A stretch of DNA of 64,000 bases from NCBI RefSeq assembly GCF_040049215.1, contig NZ_JBDZDN010000001.1:2356001-2420000 (forward strand), in the 5' to 3' direction. Positions 52,091 through 62,100 of the stretch are shown one piece after another. The first letter of the stretch is position 1. The number at the start of each line of letters is the position of its first letter. Made by a program: the position numbers and the translations under genes. The notes beneath the pieces were generated by a model. It had not been told where the DNA came from. It saw only the letters and a program-made list of their open reading frames with translations, and did not search any database. This DNA comes from Mesorhizobium_K sp040049215 (GTDB lineage Bacteria > Pseudomonadota > Alphaproteobacteria > Rhizobiales > Rhizobiaceae).

Positions 52091-52121
52091 TTGACTTCGA
52101 GCGCACTCTAACTTGTAGGGT
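52091..52121 (+). promoter_or_regulatory. MerR-family promoter/operator with 19-bp spacer
   Basis: TTGACT (-35, 52091-52096) is separated by 19 bp from TAGGGT (-10, 52116-52121). Between them is the dyad ACTTCGAG..CTCTAACT (52094-52113). A 19-bp spacer with a central dyad is the hallmark of promoters untwisted by MerR-type activators. It lies 30 bp upstream of the merR start, so the regulator very likely controls its own operon. Confidence 0.8.
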
Positions 52122-52151
52122 CCCTGGCGTCGTGATGAGAAGCAGGCGTCC

Positions 52152-52580
52152 ATGAAGATTGGCGAACTGGCGAAACGTTCGGGATTGTCGACCCATACGA
52201 TCCGCTACTACGAGCAGATCGGGTTGCTCCCCTATGCCGACCGGAACCAATCCAGGCACCGCGACTACGATGCGTCGATCCTCATCTGGATCGAGTTTCT
52301 CGACCGCCTGAAGACGACCGGAATGCCGATCCGCGAAATGCTGCGCTACGCAGCCTTGCGGGAACAGCGCTCCGGCACGCAAGCAGCGCGGCGCGAAATG
52401 CTGGAGAGGCACCGCGAGCGCGTCCGCGCTCACGTTGCCGAACTCAACGCCTGCCTTCTCGTCCTCGATACCAAGATCGACGGCTACGCCGAAACCGAGA
52501 AGAGGATGAAGGACTATGACGCAACAATCCCGGAACGTCGCCGAAAGCCGGCTGGAGCGCGGAAAGCGAGCGCTGGCTGA
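52152..52580 (+). CDS. MerR family transcriptional regulator
   Basis: 142 residues. N-terminal winged helix MKIGELAKRSGLSTHTIRYY then EQIGLLPYADRNQSRHRDYD, and a long coiled-coil for dimerisation (about 80-125). One cysteine (NACLLVLDTKI) at the end of the coil. It resembles the aldehyde/electrophile-sensing AdhR/NmlR branch, though the single Cys site differs. The stop codon lies 64 bp inside the downstream carboxymuconolactone decarboxylase-like gene, so the two are translated as a unit. Confidence 0.92.
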   Translation: MKIGELAKRSGLSTHTIRYYEQIGLLPYADRNQSRHRDYDASILIWIEFLDRLKTTGMPIREMLRYAALREQRSGTQAARREMLERHRERVRAHVAELNACLLVLDTKIDGYAETEKRMKDYDATIPERRRKPAGARKASAG

Positions 52581-52932
52581 GATCGACGGCCAGGCCGGCC
52601 ACAACGTCATCGCCGCGCTGGCCGATATCGCCCCCGATTTCGCGACCTACGTGCTCGAGTTCCCGTTCGGCGATATTTATTCGCGCGGCGGTCTCGGTTT
52701 GCGCGAGCGTGAAATCGCAACCATCGCAGCGCTGTCGGCCATGGGCAACGCCGCGCCTCAACTCAAGGTTCATATCGAAGCCGGCTTGAATGTGGGGCTC
52801 AGCCAGGACGAAATTGTCGAGATCCTGATGCAGATGGCGGTCTATGCCGGCTTTCCGGCGGCGCTCAACGGACTCTTTGCCGCCAAGGATGTGTTTGAGC
52901 AGCGGAAGTCGGCTTTACAAGGAGTAGCATAA
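52516..52932 (+). CDS. Carboxymuconolactone decarboxylase-like protein
   Basis: 138 residues, ATG 52516, overlapping merR by 65 bp in another frame. The CMD domain is clear: YSRGGLGLREREIATIAALS, NAAPQLKVHIEAGLNVGLS and EIVEILMQMAVYAGFPAALN. It lacks the CxxC pair of AhpD peroxidase-partner proteins; His in KVHIEAG is conserved with decarboxylases. In MerR-linked operons such proteins are often thought to handle reactive lactones or aldehydes. Activity unproven. Confidence 0.9.
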   Translation: MTQQSRNVAESRLERGKRALAEIDGQAGHNVIAALADIAPDFATYVLEFPFGDIYSRGGLGLREREIATIAALSAMGNAAPQLKVHIEAGLNVGLSQDEIVEILMQMAVYAGFPAALNGLFAAKDVFEQRKSALQGVA

Positions 52933-53115
52933 GCGACCGGGCATGCCTGTTTTCGAGGCTCACGTCCCAAAGCGGACGTGAGTCTTGGCGGACGATCCCC
53001 GATGCTGCATTGGCGGCCTTTCTTCCGGCGACGTTGAGCTTTTTCGCGATCTCCGATATTGGCAGCCCTCCTGCCGGCCTCCGCATGTCGGTGAGGTGGC
53101 AACTAGGCATTTAAG

Positions 53116-54189
53116 ATGATTTCCCTGCCCCGCGACCGGATGGACCAACTCGTCAAGCGTTTCGACATGCTCGAAGCGCAGATGTCGGCCGGTCCGGACG
53201 CGGAAACCTATGTGAAGCTGGCGTCCGAATATTCCGAGCTGCAGGACATAGCCGCCAGGATCCGCGAGCTGTTGCAGGCGGAAAGCGAACTCGCCGACCT
53301 CGAGGCCATGCTCGCCGACAAGGGCACCGACGCCGAGATGCGGGCGCTTGCCGAAGCCGACCTGCCTGGCGTCGAGGATCGCATCGAAAGCCTGCGCCAG
53401 GACATCCAGATACTGCTCCTGCCCAAGGACGCGGCCGATCAGAAGAACGCGATCCTCGAAATCCGCGCCGGCACCGGCGGCGACGAGGCGGCGCTGTTTG
53501 CCGGCGACCTGTTCCGCATGTACGAGCGCTACGCAGCCAGCCAGGGCTGGCGCATGGAAGTGGTGTCGGCGAGCGACGGCGACGCCGGCGGCTACAAGGA
53601 AATCATCGCCAGCGTCTCGGGCAAGGGCGTCTTCGCCAAGCTGAAGTTCGAGTCCGGCGTGCATCGCGTGCAGCGCGTGCCGGCGACCGAGGCGAGCGGG
53701 CGCATCCACACCTCGGCGGCGACGGTCGCCGTGCTGCCGGAGGCGGAGGAAGTCGACATCGACATCCGCCCCGAGGATATCCGCATCGACACGATGCGCG
53801 CCTCCGGCTCCGGCGGCCAGCATGTCAACACCACCGACTCGGCGGTGCGCATCACCCATCTGCCGACCGGCATCATGGTGGTGCAGGCGGAGAAGTCGCA
53901 GCACCAGAACCGGGCGCGCGCCATGCAGATTCTGCGCGCTCGGCTCTTCGACATGGAGCGGTCGCGCGCCGACGAGGAGCGCTCCGAATCGCGAAAACTG
54001 CAGGTTGGATCGGGCGACCGGTCCGAGCGCATCCGCACCTACAATTTCCCGCAGGGCCGCGTCACCGACCACCGCATCAACCTGACGCTCTACAAGCTAG
54101 ACCGGGTCATGATGGGCGAACTCGACGAGATTGTCGGCGCGCTGATCTCCGACCATCAGTCGAAGCTGCTCGCAGCCGTCGGCGAATAG
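53116..54189 (+). CDS. prfA: Peptide chain release factor 1
   Basis: Reads UAA and UAG in the ribosomal A site and triggers peptide release. 357 residues. GGQ at 233-235 (SGSGGQHVNTTDSAVRITH), and the anticodon-like tripeptide region earlier in RVQRVPATEASGRIHTS. Complete, no frameshift (RF1 has none). It usually follows ptsP directly; here the merR pair and a further 183 bp separate them. Followed by prmC, which methylates this GGQ glutamine. Confidence 0.97.
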   Translation: MISLPRDRMDQLVKRFDMLEAQMSAGPDAETYVKLASEYSELQDIAARIRELLQAESELADLEAMLADKGTDAEMRALAEADLPGVEDRIESLRQDIQILLLPKDAADQKNAILEIRAGTGGDEAALFAGDLFRMYERYAASQGWRMEVVSASDGDAGGYKEIIASVSGKGVFAKLKFESGVHRVQRVPATEASGRIHTSAATVAVLPEAEEVDIDIRPEDIRIDTMRASGSGGQHVNTTDSAVRITHLPTGIMVVQAEKSQHQNRARAMQILRARLFDMERSRADEERSESRKLQVGSGDRSERIRTYNFPQGRVTDHRINLTLYKLDRVMMGELDEIVGALISDHQSKLLAAVGE

Positions 54190-54236
54190 TACCGTGGGTT
54201 TCAAACTGTCACCACGCACGAGGCAGGCGATAGGCC

Positions 54237-54287
54237 CCAATCTCCCCCCCTGTGGGGGAGATGTCCGGCAGGACAGAGGGGGGCGAC
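54237..54287. repeat. Palindromic intergenic repeat between prfA and prmC
   Basis: ATCTCCCCC (54240-54248) pairs with GGGGGAGAT (54254-54262), followed by a second small hairpin GTCC-GGCA-GGAC and a G run. It belongs to a common family in Mesorhizobium-like genomes, and other copies with different arms are at 59167 and 62991. Confidence 0.75.
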
Positions 54288-54312
54288 ATAAAGCACCGAC
54301 CCCACAAATCCC

Positions 54313-55167
54313 TTGATCCTTTCTGCCCTCCTTGCCGAAGCGCGTGCCTCCCTTGCGGAAGCCGGAATCGCCGATGCCAGGCTCGATGCCCGTCTTCTCG
54401 TCGAGCATTTTTCCGCCACGACTCAAGGCGATGTGATCGGTAGCCCGGACATGGCCATCGACGCGGGAGCGGCCCAAGCGGTCCGCCAGGCCATCGCCCG
54501 CCGTGCCGCCGGCGAGCCCGTCCACCGCATCCTGGGTTTTCGCGAATTCTATGGGCTGAAGCTCTTTCTCTCGCCCGATACGCTTGAGCCGCGGCCGGAC
54601 ACCGAAACCCTGGTCGACGCGGTTCTGCCCCACCTGCGCCATCTTGCCGCAAGGGCAGGGGCCTGCCGCATCCTCGACCTGGGCACGGGGACGGGCGCCA
54701 TCGCCTTGGCGCTGCTTGCCGAAGTTCCGGAAGCCACGGCGGTCGGCGTCGACATTTCCGCCGATGCGCTCGCCACCGCTCAGCGGAACGCCCAAGAAAA
54801 CGGACTTGCGGAACGCTTCACGCCGATCCGGTCGGACTGGTTCGAAAAGATTTCCGGCCGTTTCCATGTAATTGCCGCAAACCCACCCTATATACCGACC
54901 GAAGAGCTTGAGACCTTGCAGTGCGAGGTCAGGAAATTCGATCCGGCGAGAGCCCTCGATGGCGGCGCGGACGGGCTCGATGCTTACAGGACGATTGCAG
55001 CACAGGCCGAGGCACATCTCGAACCCACCGGAAGGGTGGCCGTCGAGATAGGACACGCACAGAAGGAAGCGGTAACCCGAGTGTTCGAGACTGCCGGTTT
55101 TGGCATTGTCGAGGCCAGGAAGGATCTTGGCGGACGCGATCGGGTGATGGTTTTTACGCGGAAATGA
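54313..55167 (+). CDS. prmC: Release factor glutamine methyltransferase PrmC (HemK)
   Basis: N5-methylates the GGQ glutamine of release factors. 284 residues with a TTG start (MILSALLAEARASLAEAGI); no ATG is available before conserved sequence. N-terminal helical RF-binding domain, then ILDLGTGTGAIALALLAEVP (SAM motif), and the catalytic N190-P-P-Y193. Also GVDISADALATAQRNAQ. It follows prfA across a palindromic repeat. Confidence 0.95.
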   Translation: MILSALLAEARASLAEAGIADARLDARLLVEHFSATTQGDVIGSPDMAIDAGAAQAVRQAIARRAAGEPVHRILGFREFYGLKLFLSPDTLEPRPDTETLVDAVLPHLRHLAARAGACRILDLGTGTGAIALALLAEVPEATAVGVDISADALATAQRNAQENGLAERFTPIRSDWFEKISGRFHVIAANPPYIPTEELETLQCEVRKFDPARALDGGADGLDAYRTIAAQAEAHLEPTGRVAVEIGHAQKEAVTRVFETAGFGIVEARKDLGGRDRVMVFTRK

Positions 55168-55480
55168 AGGATTTCCGCATTGCAAAAACCGCTTGGAAAA
55201 ACCCCTTGGCAAGCATGGCGAATGCGGCTAGGGTCCCGGCAACCGGATGAGACGAAGCAGGCAGTGCTGTCACCAATCGGGTTTCCAAAAAGACAGACTG
55301 CCTTCTTGCGTAAACGACGCTTTAGCTTCGTACGGGGATCGTTCGGCGGTTAACACGTAACTGGAACGGGAAGAACGTGGCGCCGACGCAAACGCGGGCG
55401 AGCACCGTTAGAACAACATGGAACGGCGGGCTGCATCCGCGCCCCGTATCCAGATTTTTGTAAAAACCCAAGAGAGTCGA
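55168..55480. other. 313-bp intergenic stretch without a recognised gene
   Basis: Lies between prmC and the DUF4167 gene. No open frame with coding character, tRNA, strong hairpin or clear promoter was seen. It contains a mixture of ordinary GC-rich sequence and a slightly AT-richer part near 55440-55480 that may hold the promoter for the DUF4167 gene. Confidence 0.6.
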
Positions 55481-56356
55481 ATGAGGCCACAACAGCAGAA
55501 TAGGCGCATGCGCGGTCGTAGCGGCGGCGGCGGTAACAATCCGAACCAGAACCAGAACCAGAACCGCAAGGGCCCCAACCCCCTGACCCGCAACTATGAG
55601 AGCAACGGCCCGGACGTGAAGATTCGCGGCTCGGCGCAGCAGATCGCGGAAAAATACGCGCAGCTCGCCCGGGATGCACACAGTTCTGGCGATCGCGTCA
55701 TGTCCGAGAACTATCTGCAGCATGCCGAGCACTACAATCGCATCATCGCCGCCGCGCAGGCGCAGATGCCGATCCAGAACATGCAGAATCAGCGCGACGG
55801 TTCCGACGACGACATGGACGAGGACCGCGACGAGTTCGGCAATACGAACAATGCCAACCAGGGCAATGCCAACCAGGGCAATGCCAACCAGGGCAATGCC
55901 AACCAGGGCAATGTCGGCCAGGGCAACGTCGGCCAATCCAACGCCGGGCAGGGCAACTATCAAGGCAATCCCGCGCAGGACTTGAACAGCCAGGACAATG
56001 GCGGCGAGTTCGTGCAGCTTGAGCAGCCCAATCTCGGCTCGGGACCGCAGCCGGTCATCGAAGGCATCCCGGCGGAGGTCGCACTCAACCCGGAAGCTTC
56101 GGAAGGCAGCCCCAGCCGCGAGCGCAATCTCAACGGTAACGGCCACGGCGCCGCCAGCGACGGCCGCCGCAACCGCCGTCCGCGCCGCGGCGAACGCAGC
56201 CGCCCGGACACCAACGAGGATGACGAGCCGGCCGCGGACGGCTTGGTCGCCACGCTGTCGCGCGGCGCTCCGGTTTCGCCCGAGCCCATGCCGCAGGAGC
56301 CGGCCGCCGATACCAAGGCCGATGGCGGCGCGGCGTTGATCGACGCCGACAGCTAA
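55481..56356 (+). CDS. DUF4167 domain protein with Asn/Gln/Gly repeats
   Basis: 291 residues from ATG 55481. The N-terminal DUF4167 region (1-110) is basic and Gly/Asn-rich (MRPQQQNRRMRGRSGGGG), then NPLTRNYESNGPDVKIRGSA and QIAEKYAQLARDAHSSGDRV. Next, four exact NANQG pentapeptides and three diverged units (124-158), then a low-complexity acidic and basic tail with an RRNRRPRRGERSRP cluster. The basic termini suggest nucleic-acid binding. It is conserved before clpB in rhizobia; in mutational screens this family is linked to RNA or cell-envelope functions, not settled. Confidence 0.85.
   Translation: MRPQQQNRRMRGRSGGGGNNPNQNQNQNRKGPNPLTRNYESNGPDVKIRGSAQQIAEKYAQLARDAHSSGDRVMSENYLQHAEHYNRIIAAAQAQMPIQNMQNQRDGSDDDMDEDRDEFGNTNNANQGNANQGNANQGNANQGNVGQGNVGQSNAGQGNYQGNPAQDLNSQDNGGEFVQLEQPNLGSGPQPVIEGIPAEVALNPEASEGSPSRERNLNGNGHGAASDGRRNRRPRRGERSRPDTNEDDEPAADGLVATLSRGAPVSPEPMPQEPAADTKADGGAALIDADS
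55850..55954. repeat. 15-bp tandem repeats encoding NANQG
   Basis: AATGCCAACCAGGGC repeated four times exactly from 55850, followed by three diverged units ending at 55954. Exact identity of the first four copies points to recent slippage. Confidence 0.93.
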
Positions 56357-56381
56357 ACAATCCGGCAATGCCAGTCATGAG

Positions 56382-56416
56382 ACGGCGGGGATGAAAATCT
56401 CCGCCGTTTTTTGTTT
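56382..56416 (+). terminator. Rho-independent terminator after the DUF4167 gene
   Basis: An 11-bp stem (one G.T pair; ACGGCGGGGAT with ATCTCCGCCGT) around GAAA, followed by a run of T with one G. Strong, canonical. Confidence 0.9.
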
Positions 56417-56435
56417 TTGACCGACATCAACGCGC

Positions 56436-56464
56436 CTTGAGCTAAATCGGGCGAATACCCATAT
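56436..56464 (+). promoter_or_regulatory. Possible RpoH (sigma32) promoter of clpB
   Basis: CTTGAG (56436-56441), 15 bp, then ACCCATAT (56457-56464), one base from the sigma32 -10 CCCCATAT. It stands about 95 bp upstream of clpB, a classic heat-shock gene, and just after the preceding terminator. Confidence 0.5.
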
Positions 56465-56559
56465 CGGTTGCAGTTTGGACCGGGCTCGAAGAGCAGGTCC
56501 GTCAACCTTCAAGTCGGTGGGCGCCGCGAAGCGGGCCGCGGACGGATCGGAGACACGAT

Positions 56560-59166
<2,607 letters not shown>

Positions 59167-59241
59167 TTACCTCCCCCCTTGCGGGGGAGGTCGGCCTGCC
59201 CGGCGAGGAACGAGCCGCCGGCAGGCCGGGCGAGGGGGTAA
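59167..59241. repeat. Palindromic intergenic element after clpB
   Basis: Nested hairpins: CCTCCCCC with GGGGGAGG, then CGGCCTGCC (59192-59200) with GGCAGGCCG (59219-59227), and outer TTACCT..CC with GGGGG-TAA. It probably also terminates clpB transcription. Confidence 0.75.
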
Positions 59242-59329
59242 GCATATTGGTGAGCGAGCGCCAAGCGCTGAGCCCGCCGCCGGCCGAATCGGCGGCTCCA
59301 CCCCTGCGGGTTCCTCTCCGGAAGCGCCT

Positions 59330-59836
59330 TCACAGCGCGCGGCTGTCATAGGCCCAGTGCAGCAGGGCCTGGCGCTGGCGCGGCCGGCACCAGACATCGC
59401 CGGGCTCGCACGCGCGGCGAAGCTGCGCGACATGACGGCGGATTGCCTTCCAGCGGCCGATCTGCCGCTCGTCCTCGCCCGGCATCCGGCGGCCCGCATA
59501 GTAGCGGCAGTACCACTGGAACCAGCCGCGCGGGTCGTCTGGATGGACCCAGCCCTTGGCCCGCCAGACGCTGAGCGGCTGGCTGGCGTCGACGCCGAAG
59601 CAGTTGAGCGACGCATCCTTGCGTTCCGACAGGCGGGCTCCGGCGAACCAGCCTGCGGGAAATTCGTCGCGGCAGTCGGTCATGTATTTGCCGCCGAAGA
59701 CGCCGAGCGCCAGCATCTCGGGCGGCGTCAGGTCGGGCCGGAACTCGGCATCGAAGTCGCGCCCGGCCGGCGCGACCAGAGCGTAGCGGTAGCCCTGCTG
59801 CATGCGGTCGTTGACCTCGATCCAGCGCGGCTTCAT
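59330..59836 (-). CDS. Conserved protein of unknown function downstream of tspO
   Basis: 168 residues from ATG 59836, overlapping the tspO stop by ATGA. Sequence is rich in Trp, Arg and Cys: WIEVNDRMQQGYRYALVAP, LTPPEMLALGVFGGKYMTDC, FPAGWFAGARLS and DPRGWFQWYCRYYAGRRM. This pattern is conserved in a family of about this length in alphaproteobacteria and plants, with no assigned function. No transmembrane span or signal peptide. Translational coupling suggests a shared role with TspO. Confidence 0.78.
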   Translation of the reverse strand: MKPRWIEVNDRMQQGYRYALVAPAGRDFDAEFRPDLTPPEMLALGVFGGKYMTDCRDEFPAGWFAGARLSERKDASLNCFGVDASQPLSVWRAKGWVHPDDPRGWFQWYCRYYAGRRMPGEDERQIGRWKAIRRHVAQLRRACEPGDVWCRPRQRQALLHWAYDSRAL

Positions 59837-60327
59837 CGAACGCCCCCGGCGGCGGCGCTCGGGCGGTTGCGCCGCCAGATGGAGGCATTGAGAGCCGATG
59901 CGAAGCTGACCCAGGCAAGGTAGGGAACCAGCAGCCAGGCCGCGGTCGCGCTGACTGGATAAAACAGCACGATTGTGGCGGCGATCGAGCCCCACAGCAT
60001 CACGATCTCGACCAGCGCCAGGTCCGGCCGCCGCAGTCCGAAGAAGAGCGGCGTCCACGCCGCGTTGAGTAGGAGCTGCAATGCAAAGACGGCGAGCGGC
60101 AGCGCGGCGCCTTCGATGCCGGCGGCGCGCCAGACGAGCCAGCCCGACACGGCGATTGACGCGTAGAGCATCGTCCAGACGGGCGCGAACAGCCAGTTCG
60201 GCGGCCGCCACGGCGGCTTGTCGAGCCGCCGGTACCAGTCGCCCGGCCGAAAGATCGCGCCGGTTGCCGCCGCGCCGAAGCTCGCGGCCCCGAAGGCGAT
60301 CGTCATGAGCAGGGAGGATGCGTCCAT
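59833..60327 (-). CDS. tspO: TspO/MBR family tryptophan-rich sensory protein
   Basis: Five-span membrane protein binding tetrapyrroles and cholesterol-like ligands; in Rhodobacter it represses photosynthesis genes under oxygen. 164 residues: FRPGDWYRRLDKPPWRPPNWLFAPVW is the diagnostic start (two adjoining stretches), followed by ALPLAVFALQLLLNAAWTPLF and LVPYLAWVSFASALN. Length is typical. Overlaps the downstream gene by 4 bp. Confidence 0.93.
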   Translation of the reverse strand: MDASSLLMTIAFGAASFGAAATGAIFRPGDWYRRLDKPPWRPPNWLFAPVWTMLYASIAVSGWLVWRAAGIEGAALPLAVFALQLLLNAAWTPLFFGLRRPDLALVEIVMLWGSIAATIVLFYPVSATAAWLLVPYLAWVSFASALNASIWRRNRPSAAAGGVR

Positions 60328-60338
60328 GGGAAGAAGGT

Positions 60339-60372
60339 GGAGGGGGCCGCCTGCCTGTCAAGCGGCCCCTCC
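60339..60372 (-). terminator. Hairpin terminator after the DUF378 gene
   Basis: GGAGGGGGCCGC (60339-60350) pairs with GCGGCCCCTCC (60362-60372) with one bulged G and an 11-nt loop, followed on the minus strand by ACCTTCTTCC. It lies 5 bp beyond the DUF378 stop. Confidence 0.55.
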
Positions 60373-60377
60373 GCGGC

Positions 60378-60602
60378 CTAGCGGTGCCGCTCCGCGGCGA
60401 GTTCGCCGGAGCTCATGGCGGCAAACAGCGGCACGATCTGCCAGGCCGCCGACAGCCCCACCAGTATGTAGACGAGCCTTGAGAGCATCGAGCCCGCGCC
60501 GAAGATCGCGGCTACGAGGTCGAAGCCCAACAGCCCGACCAGCCCCCAGTTCAGCCCGCCCACGATGACGAGGATGAGCGTCAGTATATTGATGAACTTC
60601 AT
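60378..60602 (-). CDS. DUF378 small membrane protein
   Basis: 74 residues, two membrane spans, N-terminal MKFINILTLILVIVGGLNWG and later LSRLVYILVGLSAAWQI; GGLNWGLVGLLGFDLVAAIFG is the family signature, here written as two stretches. A hydrophilic tail of about 12 residues follows. It lies 28 bp downstream of the fasciclin gene on the same strand. Function unknown. Confidence 0.9.
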   Translation of the reverse strand: MKFINILTLILVIVGGLNWGLVGLLGFDLVAAIFGAGSMLSRLVYILVGLSAAWQIVPLFAAMSSGELAAERHR

Positions 60603-60630
60603 GGTCTTTCCCCAGTGTTGGAGGTGAGCC

Positions 60631-61116
60631 TCAGCCTTCCGGCGGCAGGATCACCGTGTCGATGACATGGATGACGCCGTTCGACGCCGCGATATCGGTG
60701 GCAGTGACCGTGGCGCCGCTCACCTTGACCGAGCCGCCGGCGGCTTCGACGTCGATCATCTTGCCGTTGACGGACTTGGCTTCATCCATGCCCGCCACGT
60801 CGGCGGCCATCACCTTGCCCGAGACCACATGGTAGGTGAGGATGTCGGTGAGCTGCTGCTTGTTCTCCGGCTTCAGCAGGTTCTCCACCGTGCCTGCGGG
60901 CAGCTTGGCGAAGGCTTCGTCCGTGGGGGCGAAGACGGTGAACGGACCGGCTCCCTTCAGCGTGTCGACCAGCCCTGCGGCTGTCAGCGCGGCCGCGAGC
61001 GTGTTGAACTGGCCGGCCTCGACGGCGGTATCCACGATGTCCTTGCCCGAGGCGAGCGCGCTGACGCTGGTGGCCAGCGCGAACGCCGCGGCCAATATCG
61101 AAGTCTTCATTTTCAT
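60631..61116 (-). CDS. Exported fasciclin-domain protein
   Basis: 161 residues from ATG 61116, with AGGAG 6 bp upstream. Signal peptide to about residue 22 (SVSALA-SG), then one FAS1 domain: FNTLAAALTAAGLVDTLKG, GPFTVFAPTDEAFAKLPAGT, ILTYHVVSGKVMAADV and ASNGVIHVIDTVILPP. FAS1 proteins mediate adhesion and are common in rhizobial envelopes. Divergent from the XRE-cupin regulator gene with 155 bp of AT-rich sequence between, so it is a candidate target. Confidence 0.94.
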   Translation of the reverse strand: MKMKTSILAAAFALATSVSALASGKDIVDTAVEAGQFNTLAAALTAAGLVDTLKGAGPFTVFAPTDEAFAKLPAGTVENLLKPENKQQLTDILTYHVVSGKVMAADVAGMDEAKSVNGKMIDVEAAGGSVKVSGATVTATDIAASNGVIHVIDTVILPPEG

Positions 61117-61170
61117 AACGTGCTCCTGTTGTGACCCGATGCGATGGCACTGCGTGTCATCTGGGGAGAA

Positions 61171-61212
61171 TTAATTTTCTTACCAGTAAAATTTTCGTGA
61201 CAGTAGACAGTA
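61171..61212. promoter_or_regulatory. AT-rich divergent control region with two tandem GACAGTA heptamers
   Basis: Between the fasciclin and XRE-cupin genes the sequence is much richer in A+T than the flanks, with a short dyad TTAC-CA-GTAA (61180-61189) and a direct repeat GACAGTA-GACAGTA (61199-61212). These are likely operator or promoter elements, not proven. Confidence 0.4.
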
Positions 61213-61271
61213 TTATCTTGTGAAGAAAATACGGCTGAAATAGTTTCGCAGGACGAAAAGGAGTTTGCGGA

Positions 61272-61856
61272 TTGCTGTCCGATACCATCACCAACGAGCT
61301 TCAGCGCTACGCCGTCGGCCCGCGCATCAGGGCCTTGCGGCTGCGGAAAAAACTCGGGCTGGTGCAGCTTGCCGCCCATACCGGGCTCTCCACCGCCATG
61401 CTGTCGAAGATCGAGCGCGGGCAGATGTTTCCGACGCTCCCGACGCTGGTCCGGATCGCCATGGTTTTCGGCATCGGACTCGATCACTTCTTCACCGCCG
61501 ACACGGAGAAGCCGCTGGTCGCGGTGGTGCGCAAGAAGGAGCGTCTCAGGCTTCCCAGCCCGCCCGGCGAGGAGCCGCCCGCCTATCTGTTCGAGAGCCT
61601 GGACTATCCCGTCGCCGACCGCCGCATGGAAGCGTTCTACGCCGAGTTTCCCGCTGGCGCGCCGGCCTCGCCGGCGCACCGGCACGGCAGCGCCGAGTTC
61701 ATCTACCTTCTGTCCGGCCGCCTGGCGGTCGATGTCGACGGGGAGGAGACGCTGCTCGACGCCGGCGACGCCATGTATTTCGATTCGAGCGTTCCCCATG
61801 GCTACCGGCGGGAGGGCGATGGGGCCTGCACTGCTTTGGTGGTGACGGCGCCATAA
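61272..61856 (+). CDS. XRE-cupin transcriptional regulator
   Basis: 194 residues with a TTG start after AAAAGGAG. N-terminal HTH_3 domain (about 14-70): VGPRIRALRLRKKLGLVQLA, HTGLSTAMLSKIERGQMFPT; C-terminal cupin (about 115-190): PASPAHRHGSAEFIYLLSGR and LLDAGDAMYFDSSVPHGYRR with metal-binding His and Glu. This is the layout of PuuR/SutR-like regulators responding to small metabolites. Divergent from the fasciclin/DUF378 genes. Confidence 0.92.
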   Translation: MLSDTITNELQRYAVGPRIRALRLRKKLGLVQLAAHTGLSTAMLSKIERGQMFPTLPTLVRIAMVFGIGLDHFFTADTEKPLVAVVRKKERLRLPSPPGEEPPAYLFESLDYPVADRRMEAFYAEFPAGAPASPAHRHGSAEFIYLLSGRLAVDVDGEETLLDAGDAMYFDSSVPHGYRREGDGACTALVVTAP

Positions 61857-62100
61857 CCCGTCTCACAACTGGCCTTAAGGCCGGCGCATGTCGCCGTGGT
61901 ATGCAACAGCCGACGCGTCATGCATGTAGGCGACGAGGAACCTGAAATAGATGTCAGTAATCGAACATTGAGGGTCTGTTGTCGGGTCGCAAGGCAGCCC
62001 GTCCCCTGTCACCATCTGTCAGTATTTTTTCCCCCAATTTCATCCACGCCCCTCCGCACCTCCCGCATAATCCCAGGCCGTGCAACTGGGAAAGGCGGCG

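Noticed and set aside
52865..53110. Minus-strand frame with an HTH-like stretch (ISEIAKKLNVAGRKAANAAS) between the CMD gene and prfA
   Set aside because: Possible remnant of a helix-turn-helix or recombinase gene, but too short, without a start signal or family-wide motif; it overlaps the end of the CMD gene.
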